Assembly: GCF_938045535.1 (NCBI RefSeq)
Contig: NZ_CALIMQ010000103.1
Location: 1-17,000, forward strand
Length of the DNA: 17,000 bases
Source: an uncultured Campylobacter sp.
Lineage (GTDB): Bacteria; Campylobacterota; Campylobacteria; Campylobacterales; Campylobacteraceae
Direction: 5' to 3'
The notes under the pieces were generated by a model that made no database searches, was not told where the DNA came from, and worked only from the letters and a program-made list of their open reading frames with translations. Of this stretch, positions 1-6,929 are shown piece after piece (positions within the stretch are counted from its first letter, which is position 1; each line of letters opens with the position of its first letter). A program made the position numbers and the translations under genes.

Positions 1-505
1 AACGGCGTCGGTGCCCGATACGGAGGTCACCGACACGCTCCGCACGGCACCTGAGACAGCAAAGGGTCTCATGGGCGGGGACTTCGTCACGCGCCACGAG
101 GGCGACATCGCCGCCCTGCTGCGCCTCAAGACGGCGAATGTACGCCGCACGGTGCTCGATCTCCTCTACGGGCAGACCGATGCGCAGCTCCGTGCGACGA
201 TGGCAGGCCTCCTCACGCAGCGCGACGTGAACAAGCGGCTCGGCGCGCTCGACCTGCTCCTGCGCTGCAAGGCGGACGAGCGCATCCCGCAGGAGGAGCT
301 GCTCGCCCTCGCACAGACGATCAAGAAGCCGACGTCGGACGAGCAGGTGCTGATCGACGAGCTCGCACGCACGGGCGCGGCGGCAGAGGCGGAGGACGCG
401 CTGTTCGATGCGGCATACGTGCCCGACTTCACCATTGACCTCCATGACACAGCGGATGCGGCGGTCGCGGCGGGCTTTGATGCGGCGACGAACATCGTAC
501 ACGTC
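1..505 (+). other. GC-rich foreign segment joined in frame to pycB (HEAT-like coding fragment)
   Basis: This stretch differs from the rest of the window. One line (361-420) has 44 G/C out of 60 by my count. Leucine is written almost only as CTC or CTG, and the AAATTT word common elsewhere is absent until 595-600. The encoded roughly 165 residues are Leu/Ala/Arg-rich amphipathic helices (about residues 30-120) resembling HEAT-type repeats. They contain none of the carboxyltransferase motifs expected at the start of PycB. The frame is open to the window edge, so the true start lies outside. Codon style suggests a GC-rich oral Firmicute such as Selenomonas, possibly a DUF4132-like HEAT protein; that identification is a guess. 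The foreign composition and the loss of PycB homology are what I see directly. Confidence 0.6.
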
Positions 506-2083
506 GTCAATACCGTCACGCTCGATACCGGCAGCCGCGAGATCATCGATCTGCACGCCAAGCTTTTTGCCAAGCACGGCACGACGACGATTAGAAATTT
601 CGACGCGCTAAACGACGTGGAAAATTTAAAATTTAGCGGCGAATGCATACATCGTCACGGTCTTAAACACGAAGTCGTGGTTACGATGATGGATCTGCCG
701 CCTGGATGTAGCGGCGCGCACGATGCGGCGTTTTATGAGAGGATTTTGCGTCAAATTTTAGACGCGCAGATCCCGTTCGACAGCGTCTGCTTCAAAGACG
801 CAAGCGGTACCAGCAGCCCGCAGAAGGTCTATGAGACGATCAAGCGCGCGCGTAAAATTTTAGGCGACGGGGTGCATATCCGCTTGCACACACACGAGAC
901 GGCGGGAGTTAGCGTCGCATGCTACCAGGCTGCGCTCGTTGCGGGCGTAGACGGCATCGATCTTGCCGCGCATCCCGTAAGCGGCGGCACGAGCCAGCCG
1001 GACATTCTTACGCTGCTGCACGCGACGAAGGGGCAAAATTTCGATCTGGGGCTAGATGCAGAGAAAATTTTAAAATACGAAGAGGTTTTGGGCGAGTGCT
1101 TGAAGGATTACTTCATGCCGCCAGAGGCTACGCAGGTAAGCCCGCTCATTCCGTTTTCGCCGATGCCGGGAGGCGCGCTTACCGCAAATACTCAGATGAT
1201 GCGCGATAATAAAATTTTAGACAAATTTCCAGCCGTCATCAAGGCTATGCGAGAGGTCGTCGAAAAGGGCGGTTTCGGCACGAGCGTGACGCCGGTTAGT
1301 CAGTTTTATTTCCAGCAAGCGTTTAACAACGTAATGTTCGGCCCGTGGAAAAAGATCGCCGAGGGCTACGGCAAGATGGTGCTAGGCTATTTCGGCAAAA
1401 CGCCCGTTAAGCCGGATGAAGCCGTCATTAAGCTCGCCGCTGAGCAGCTGGGATTACAACCTACGACCAAGCACGCCGTAGATATTGCCGATGCCGACGA
1501 GAGCAAGAGCGTCGCGTATGCGCAGAAGATTCTACGCGAGCAGGGCATCGAGCCTAGCGAGGAGAACATATTTATCGCGCTTGCCTGCAAAGAAAAGGGC
1601 ATCGCGTTTTTAAAAGGCGAGGGCAAGGTGATGAGTCGTAAAAAAGAGGACGTAGCACCCGCCGCAAGCCATCAAGGCGGTATTTCTAAAAACGGCAAAT
1701 TTGACGTTAAAATTAACGGCAAAATTTACAACGTAGAATTTGCTGGACAAAATGTGCTCGTAAACGGCGATCGATACGACATCAGCTTCGATACCTCGGC
1801 GCCCGCAAAGCCGCAGCCGCAACGCTCCGCCGGCGAGCAGCCCACTGTTGACGCGCGAGGCGGTACGGACGATAACGATATAAAAGCGACGCTTCCTAGT
1901 AATGTATTTAAAATTTTAATAAAGGAAGGCGACGCTGTTAAGGCGGGGCAGAATGTCATCGTTCTTGAAGCGATGAAGATGGAGATAAATATCGAAAGCC
2001 CACGTGACGGTGTAATCGATAAAATTTTAGTCGCTCAAGGCGATACGGTCGATGCCGATCAGGTGCTCGCGATTTTAAGATAA
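11..2083 (+). CDS. pycB: Pyruvate carboxylase subunit B (carboxyltransferase plus biotinyl domain) with replaced N-terminus
   Basis: PycB transfers carboxyl from carboxybiotin to pyruvate, giving oxaloacetate; its partner PycA, which carboxylates biotin, is not in this window. From about residue 166 the protein follows Campylobacter PycB: the FKDASG motif with the probable carbamylated Lys262, the metal-ligand pair His293/His295 in HTHETAG, a PYC/OADA-type domain, a charged linker (about 535-620), and a C-terminal biotinyl domain with EAMKM and biotin-accepting Lys656. Residues 1-165 are foreign. The normal first approximately 90-110 residues, including the metal-binding Asp and the RDGFQS-type substrate motif, are missing. 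As written the enzyme should be inactive. GTG at 11 is only the first start codon in a frame open to the edge. A hairpin follows the stop, and pckA lies next, as I recall in C. jejuni. The domain identity is secure; whether the 5' end is real is doubtful. Confidence 0.85.
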   Translation: MPDTEVTDTLRTAPETAKGLMGGDFVTRHEGDIAALLRLKTANVRRTVLDLLYGQTDAQLRATMAGLLTQRDVNKRLGALDLLLRCKADERIPQEELLALAQTIKKPTSDEQVLIDELARTGAAAEAEDALFDAAYVPDFTIDLHDTADAAVAAGFDAATNIVHVVNTVTLDTGSREIIDLHAKLFAKHGTTTIRNFDALNDVENLKFSGECIHRHGLKHEVVVTMMDLPPGCSGAHDAAFYERILRQILDAQIPFDSVCFKDASGTSSPQKVYETIKRARKILGDGVHIRLHTHETAGVSVACYQAALVAGVDGIDLAAHPVSGGTSQPDILTLLHATKGQNFDLGLDAEKILKYEEVLGECLKDYFMPPEATQVSPLIPFSPMPGGALTANTQMMRDNKILDKFPAVIKAMREVVEKGGFGTSVTPVSQFYFQQAFNNVMFGPWKKIAEGYGKMVLGYFGKTPVKPDEAVIKLAAEQLGLQPTTKHAVDIADADESKSVAYAQKILREQGIEPSEENIFIALACKEKGIAFLKGEGKVMSRKKEDVAPAASHQGGISKNGKFDVKINGKIYNVEFAGQNVLVNGDRYDISFDTSAPAKPQPQRSAGEQPTVDARGGTDDNDIKATLPSNVFKILIKEGDAVKAGQNVIVLEAMKMEINIESPRDGVIDKILVAQGDTVDADQVLAILR

Positions 2084-2089
2084 GCTCTA

Positions 2090-2119
2090 AAATTTAGGCG
2101 GGCGCTTCCGCCTAAATTT
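2090..2119 (+). terminator. Hairpin after pycB, likely intrinsic terminator
   Basis: A perfect 12-bp inverted repeat (arms 2090-2101 and 2108-2119, loop GCGCTT) begins seven bases after the pycB stop. The arms have a GC-rich inner half and an AAATTT outer half, so the 3' arm ends in three T. No longer T-tract follows. The symmetry means it could stop transcription from either side. Confidence 0.6.
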
Positions 2120-2167
2120 CATGGCGACAATCCTCGGTGCTTAAGCGAGCTCACCTAAATTTTAAGC

Positions 2168-2173
2168 TATAAT
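2168..2173 (+). promoter_or_regulatory. -10 box of the pckA promoter
   Basis: A consensus TATAAT lies 42 bases upstream of the pckA ATG, after the pycB hairpin. This predicts a start site near 2180 and a leader of about 36 bases ending in AAGGA (2205-2209), spaced six bases from the ATG. No -35 box is evident, which is normal for Campylobacter sigma-70 promoters. Confidence 0.65.
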
Positions 2174-2215
2174 AGCGCAATCTTTTATCAAAATTTAATT
2201 TAAAAAGGACGCAAA

Positions 2216-3799
2216 ATGACAACTCCGAACGATCTGGATAAACTAGGTCTTAAAAATACCAAAAAAATCAACTACAACTTAAGCTACGACGAGCTTTTCG
2301 AGCTTGAAAAGGCGATGAATGAAGGGCGCGTATCAAGCAACGGCACTTTTATGGTCGATACGGGTATCTTTACGGGTCGCAGCCCCAAGGATAAATACTT
2401 CGTAAAACAAGATCCGAGCCAAAAATACATCGCTTGGGGCAAGGTAAATCAGCCTATCTCAAAAGAGCTTTTCGATAAACTTTTAGCCAAAGCTAAAGCC
2501 CAGCTAAGCGGCAAGGAAATCTTTATCCAAGACGCCTATTGCGGCGCCAGCAAATCCAGCCGTAAAAACGTGCGCTTCGTAACTGAAGTCGCGTGGCAAG
2601 CGCATTTTGTTAAAAATATGTTCATCCGCCCAAGCAAGAGCGAGCTAGCGGAATTTCATCCTGATTTCGTCGTTTATAACGCGTGCAAATGCAAAAACGA
2701 AGATTACGCGAGCGACGGGCTGCACTCCGACGTTTTCGTTATCTTTAACGTCGAGGAAAACGTCGCCGTTATCGGCGATACTTGGTACGGTGGCGAGATG
2801 AAAAAGGGAATTTTTTCGATGATGAACTACTGGTTGCCGCTAGAGGGCAAGCTAAGCATGCACTGCTCGGCAAACGTGGGCAAGGACGGTGATACGGCAT
2901 TATTTTTCGGCCTAAGCGGCACGGGCAAAACGACGCTATCGACCGATCCGAATCGCAAGCTAATCGGCGACGACGAACACGGCTGGGATGACGAGGGGAT
3001 ATTTAACTTCGAGGGTGGCTGCTATGCGAAGTGCATAAATTTAGACCCGAGCAGCGAGCCTGAAATTTACGCCGCGATCAAACGCGACGCGCTGCTTGAA
3101 AACGTGGTCGCCAACGAGGCTGGCGTCGTGGATTACAAAGATGGCAGCAAGACCGAAAACACCCGCGTCAGCTACCCTATCTATCATATCGATAACTACG
3201 AGTCAAGCTCCGCGGGCGGCCATCCCAAAAACATAATCTTCCTAACCGCCGACGCATTCGGCGTTTTGCCGCCGGTCGCAAAGCTAACCAAAGAGCAGGC
3301 GATGTATTATTTCCTAAGCGGTTATACGGCCAAAGTCGCGGGCACCGAGCGCGGTATCACCGAGCCCGTGGCGACCTTTAGCGCGTGCTTCGGCGAGCCG
3401 TTTATGCCGCTACACCCAACCGTTTACGCTAAGCTACTAGGCGAAAAGATCGACAAACATGGCGTCAGCGTCTATCTCGTAAACACAGGCTGGAGCGGCG
3501 GCGCGTACGGCGTGGGCAAGCGAATGAGCATCAAAGTCACTCGCGCATGTATAAACGCAATCTTGGACGGCAGCATCAAAAAGTGCGAATTTGAAAATTT
3601 TGAGAAATTTAATCTAGCTATCCCAAAAGAGCTCGCAGGCGTCGAGACGAAGCTGCTAAATCCGATCAACACGTGGACGCATCCTGCGGAATATAATATA
3701 ACGCGCGATAAGCTAGCAAAGATGTTTGAAGAGAATTTTAAACGCTACGAGGACGTAAAAGAAGGGGTCGAGTTTGCTAAAGCGGGCCCTACGGCTTAG
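2216..3799 (+). CDS. pckA: Phosphoenolpyruvate carboxykinase (ATP)
   Basis: PckA interconverts oxaloacetate plus ATP with PEP, CO2 and ADP in the cytoplasm, the gluconeogenic step after PycB. The 527 residues are normal length for the ATP-dependent family. Visible motifs in order are RSPKDK with substrate-binding Arg55, YGGEMKKG (191-198) with the metal/substrate lysines, the metal-ligand His216 in MHCSANVG, the kinase-1a P-loop GLSGTGKTT (232-240), and the kinase-2 GDDEHGWDD with Asp252/Asp253. Nothing is missing. The ATG has AAGGA six bases upstream and its own -10 box at 2168. Its 3' end overlaps the start of the next gene by 26 bases, suggesting co-transcription. The pycB/pckA adjacency fits a carbon-metabolism node in an organism that does not ferment sugars through glycolysis. 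Confidence 0.97.
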   Translation: MTTPNDLDKLGLKNTKKINYNLSYDELFELEKAMNEGRVSSNGTFMVDTGIFTGRSPKDKYFVKQDPSQKYIAWGKVNQPISKELFDKLLAKAKAQLSGKEIFIQDAYCGASKSSRKNVRFVTEVAWQAHFVKNMFIRPSKSELAEFHPDFVVYNACKCKNEDYASDGLHSDVFVIFNVEENVAVIGDTWYGGEMKKGIFSMMNYWLPLEGKLSMHCSANVGKDGDTALFFGLSGTGKTTLSTDPNRKLIGDDEHGWDDEGIFNFEGGCYAKCINLDPSSEPEIYAAIKRDALLENVVANEAGVVDYKDGSKTENTRVSYPIYHIDNYESSSAGGHPKNIIFLTADAFGVLPPVAKLTKEQAMYYFLSGYTAKVAGTERGITEPVATFSACFGEPFMPLHPTVYAKLLGEKIDKHGVSVYLVNTGWSGGAYGVGKRMSIKVTRACINAILDGSIKKCEFENFEKFNLAIPKELAGVETKLLNPINTWTHPAEYNITRDKLAKMFEENFKRYEDVKEGVEFAKAGPTA

Positions 3800-5126
3800 G
3801 CTCCTGGGTCTTGGGGCGATCTGCGCGCTTTTTGCCGCATGCGAAAATACCCCTTCAAATTTAAAACAGCCGCTCGTTGCGATGAGCGGCTTTTCCTTTT
3901 ACGACGATCCGCTAAGCTACATCAACAATGTGCGCGCAAAATCGGGGCTAAATCAGCTTTCGCAGAATGAAATTTTAAACACCTCCGCGCTTAATCACGC
4001 AAAATATGTCGTCGCAAACGAGGCGATGTCGCACGACGAGAGCCCTGGCAAGCCGAATTTCACGGGCGAAAATCCGTCAAAGCGCGCTTTTTACGCAGGC
4101 TATAATGCCGTCGTGAGGGAAAATTTATCTTATAATTCGAGCGATCTAAAAAGCGCGATCGACGGGCTTTTAAGCGCGATTTACCATAGATTTGCATTTT
4201 TGGATTTTGCCTCGGATGAGATCGGCATCGGCTATTTTGAGCACGGCAAAAAAAGTAGCTACGTTTTTGAGATGGGAAATTCGCGCTTAAACGCCTTTTG
4301 CTCGCGGAATTTAAACGACGAAGGAAGCGGTAAATTTCTACTGGGGATGTGTAAAAACGAAACGCTACGGATGAGGGAGGATAAGTTCAAAAGCGCTACT
4401 GCGCTGAACTCGCGCCCTTACGTTTACTACCCGAACGACGAGCCCGCGCTTGCGTTTTTCAGCAACGAAATTCCCGATCCCATGCCAGAGTGCAAAATCA
4501 CCGCAAATCCCGTAAGCGTGGAGTTTAATGCTGAGGGGCCGCCCGTAACGATGAAAAGTTTTAAAATTTACGAAGGCGGCAGGGAGCTTCAAAACGTTAA
4601 AATTTTAGACAAAAACTCCGATCCTAACGCCATTTTAAGTGATAGGCAGTTCGTGCTTTTCAGCAGAGAGGTTTTCAAATTTGACGCCAAATACGGCGCG
4701 GAGTTTAATTACGAGCAGGGCGGCAAGCAAAAAACGCTACGGTGGGAGTTTATCACGCAAGCGCCCAAATTTAGATACTTCGTCGTGCAAGGCGGAGAAA
4801 ATCTGAGCGTGAAAAACGGCGCGTTTTACGATATATTCGTAGCCCCCAAGGACTGCAACGATTTGATGAAAAGCTATAAAACCAGCTACTCCTTTATGGA
4901 TAAACCCGAAATTTTAAGCCCTGCGGCGAATATGCTGCGCGTAAAGCTAAACGGCGCAAAGGGCGCGAAGCTTGAAATTTCAACGGGTAACGGCGTGGTA
5001 ATAAACCTGTATTTAAGCGACGACTCCAAAAGCTACGGCGGCATGGGTAAAATTTACGCCGCAATCGCGGCGGTTTTGGCGGCGATTATTTTGTTTTATC
5101 TTTTGGCAAGGCGCAGAGGGCGATAG
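3774..5126 (+). CDS. CAP/SCP-domain lipoprotein with C-terminal membrane helix
   Basis: The protein has a lipoprotein signal peptide (basic residues at 3-9, hydrophobic core, lipobox FAAC with Cys23). A CAP/SCP-like domain follows at about residues 48-170, recognisable from the NxxRAKSGL start, conserved His75 and His87, and the GIGY segment (151-154). Then comes about 250 residues that I do not recognise, rich in beta-type sequence, and a single hydrophobic helix (about 424-443) ending in a basic tail. CAP domains are extracytoplasmic; many bind lipids or act in envelope contexts, but no enzymatic role can be claimed. TTG at 3774 is chosen because AAGGGG (3762-3767) sits six bases upstream and only this start gives the complete signal peptide. 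The gene overlaps pckA by 26 bases, which implies translational coupling. The presence of both a lipid anchor and a C-terminal helix is odd. Confidence 0.8.
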   Translation: MLKRALRLRLLGLGAICALFAACENTPSNLKQPLVAMSGFSFYDDPLSYINNVRAKSGLNQLSQNEILNTSALNHAKYVVANEAMSHDESPGKPNFTGENPSKRAFYAGYNAVVRENLSYNSSDLKSAIDGLLSAIYHRFAFLDFASDEIGIGYFEHGKKSSYVFEMGNSRLNAFCSRNLNDEGSGKFLLGMCKNETLRMREDKFKSATALNSRPYVYYPNDEPALAFFSNEIPDPMPECKITANPVSVEFNAEGPPVTMKSFKIYEGGRELQNVKILDKNSDPNAILSDRQFVLFSREVFKFDAKYGAEFNYEQGGKQKTLRWEFITQAPKFRYFVVQGGENLSVKNGAFYDIFVAPKDCNDLMKSYKTSYSFMDKPEILSPAANMLRVKLNGAKGAKLEISTGNGVVINLYLSDDSKSYGGMGKIYAAIAAVLAAIILFYLLARRRGR

Positions 5127-5142
5127 GCACGAGGCCTATTTT
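5123..5142 (+). terminator. Short intrinsic terminator overlapping the stop of the CAP lipoprotein gene
   Basis: ATAGGC (5123-5128) pairs with GCCTAT (5134-5139) around a five-base loop, and a run of four T ends at 5142. The TAG stop lies inside the 5' arm. The stem is only six pairs, so it is a weak candidate, but it is correctly placed for ending the pckA/lipoprotein transcript before the convergent minus-strand gene. Confidence 0.45.
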
Positions 5143-5219
5143 GCAACCTCTACCTTTGTCTGCGCGCACAGGGACGCGCAATGCCTGTCTAGAGTGAAAT
5201 TTAATGCGGAGCTCTGCTT

Positions 5220-5780
5220 TTAAATTTTAAATTTCTCCCCATTTATCTCATCTGCAAGTTTTAAAATTATAGCCTGCACCGCATCAGGAGCGTAGATATC
5301 CATCCACTCTATCCCATTCGAAGCGCTAAAAAGCACGGCGATCTGTCCCTCGCTCATCGTGCGCTTAGCAAGCTTGGTCGCCGCGGAGCTGTTACCCATA
5401 TTTGGCGTCTCGTCTATGCTTATCTCGGCGCAGCGGCGTAAAATAGGCGCCAAATCAAACTCTCCTTCGAGCAAAATAATAACCGAGCCGCGTCTAAAGC
5501 TGCAAGCGTTCCAAAAGATTTCGGCGCCGTTTACGCATTCTCGCGAGAGATCGAGGCGAAATTTGCCCCGCTCGCGCACGAGAAAACTAAAGTCGCTCAA
5601 GCTTAGCGGGTGCTCCACACTACCGAAAGCCCCTACGATACTATCTTTGCGCCCGTTGTAGACATAGGCGGCGAGCGCGTTTTGCAGTAGCGGAGCGATG
5701 ATCTGCTCGTGCGCGCTCGTGTGATCGCCATCTCTGGCGCGCCCTGCGATCTTTACAAAAAATGGCTTGAAATACTCCAT
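5220..5780 (-). CDS. Hypothetical cytoplasmic protein, 186 aa, family not recognised
   Basis: I do not recognise this protein. It has no signal peptide or membrane helix and reads as a compact soluble alpha/beta protein. A short hydrophobic strand RGSVIILLEGEFD is at about 97-109. A Ser/Thr-rich stretch (about 128-145) precedes a C-terminal helical segment ending in a lysine-rich tail. The start is well supported: the minus strand reads TAAGGAG (5786-5792) five bases before the ATG. It lies 156 bases downstream of the PP-loop ATPase gene on the same strand and could share its transcript, though no terminator or promoter between them is clear. Its stop faces the end of the CAP lipoprotein gene. 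Codon use matches its neighbours. Confidence 0.75.
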   Translation of the reverse strand: MEYFKPFFVKIAGRARDGDHTSAHEQIIAPLLQNALAAYVYNGRKDSIVGAFGSVEHPLSLSDFSFLVRERGKFRLDLSRECVNGAEIFWNACSFRRGSVIILLEGEFDLAPILRRCAEISIDETPNMGNSSAATKLAKRTMSEGQIAVLFSASNGIEWMDIYAPDAVQAIILKLADEINGEKFKI

Positions 5781-5936
5781 AAACGCTCCTTAAATTTATA
5801 AAATTTGCTCGCTTTTGCCTTTAAATTTAGCGCTCGCGGCGGTAAAATTTAGCCCTGTGCCAGCCGCATTTTAGGCTCGCTTCAAGCATTGTCGTTTTTA
5901 CGCCTATCAAATACAACCTGGATGGCGGTTTAAATT

Positions 5937-6920
5937 TTACACAAAATACTCGCGCGCGGCATCCTTGCTCTCAAAGGGGCTTGCGCTCAGCTCGCTGCCC
6001 TCTATGAGCAGGGCGTAGCGACGAGCGGCGTCCGTTTTGGCGTAGGTCAGCGCCAGCCTCGCCGCAAGCTCTCTATCCGCCTCGCTCGCGCCCCTACTTA
6101 GCAGGCTTAGCGCGCCCACGACGTTGTCTTTAAATTTTATCTCGCTAAATTTTGAATTTTGCACGGCGGCAAGCTTTTTGTTATCGCTCTCATCCCGTCC
6201 GATTATGAGCTTAGCGCCGCCCGGCAGGCGCAGATGGCGTCCGAATTTTAAAATTTCAGCGTCCGCGGGCGTTTCGATCTTTTCAAATTTTACCGCATCC
6301 TTGATCCGCTCGCTGAAGCTCTGCACGGTCAGTAGACAGCCTCCTGCGGGCGTTTCGTAATCCTCAAAGCCAAACTCCGCCGCCAGCTGCATCTGTCTAG
6401 CCCGCCCGCGCCCGCTGATGTCAAGCAGCGCGCCCCTATCTACCCAGCCCTTGATCTCGGGCGTCGTAGGCGGCAGCAGCTTTGCGCACAGCGGACGCAG
6501 TATCAGCCCCTCCTCATCGCCGCTAAGCCCGCCGACCTGAGCCAGAGCCTGCGCGCGCTGGCTCATCGGGCGCTGCCCGAGCACCTCGCCAGTGATGATG
6601 AAGCTCGCCCCTTCGCTTTGCAGCATCGCAAGCGCGGTCTTAAACATATATCCGTGGCAGTCGATGCATGGGTTGAAGTGCTTGCCGTAGCCGTATTTGG
6701 GCTCGAAAAGCACCTGTCGCAGATATTCGCTTCTGATATCGACGCTTTTAAAATCTGCCCCCGCAGCTGCGGCTCTGCGGCGCATGATCTCGCTCTTATC
6801 GTCCTTGCCGCCAAATCCGATATCCATATTCAGCGCGAGCACCTCGATGCCTTGCGAGACGATGAGTTTGACCGCGAGCATGGAGTCAAGCCCGCCGCTA
6901 AATAGCGCCAATGCCTTCAT
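5937..6920 (-). CDS. PP-loop ATPase of the MnmA/ThiI-like tRNA-thiolation superfamily
   Basis: The N-terminal SGGLDS (residues 8-13) is a PP-loop pyrophosphatase motif that binds ATP for adenylating a substrate. Cys85 and Cys88 form a CIDC pair in the NPCIDCH segment, followed by TGEVLGQRPMSQ (110-121) and PAGGCLLT with Cys195. This pattern resembles MnmA/COG0482-type sulfur transferases. The C-terminal third (about 205-275, with GRHLRLPGGAKLIIGRDE) resembles an NFACT-R-type RNA-binding segment rather than the MnmA C-terminus. So this is a relative of MnmA, probably modifying RNA, not MnmA itself; its exact substrate is unknown. AAGGAA (6925-6930) overlaps the dnaG stop, and the ATG begins nine bases beyond that stop, so the gene is very likely in the dnaG operon and perhaps translationally coupled to it. 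Confidence 0.85.
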   Translation of the reverse strand: MKALALFSGGLDSMLAVKLIVSQGIEVLALNMDIGFGGKDDKSEIMRRRAAAAGADFKSVDIRSEYLRQVLFEPKYGYGKHFNPCIDCHGYMFKTALAMLQSEGASFIITGEVLGQRPMSQRAQALAQVGGLSGDEEGLILRPLCAKLLPPTTPEIKGWVDRGALLDISGRGRARQMQLAAEFGFEDYETPAGGCLLTVQSFSERIKDAVKFEKIETPADAEILKFGRHLRLPGGAKLIIGRDESDNKKLAAVQNSKFSEIKFKDNVVGALSLLSRGASEADRELAARLALTYAKTDAARRYALLIEGSELSASPFESKDAAREYFV

Positions 6921-6929
6921 TTCGTTCCT

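Noticed and set aside
166..648. 160-residue minus-strand frame across the foreign segment
   Set aside because: It is a GC-driven shadow of the plus-strand frame, spans the composition junction, and is Ser/Ala-rich without domain features.
5161..5180. Inverted repeat TGCGCG/CGCGCA between the convergent genes
   Set aside because: Six pairs with an eight-base loop and no T-run on either strand. Too weak to call a terminator.
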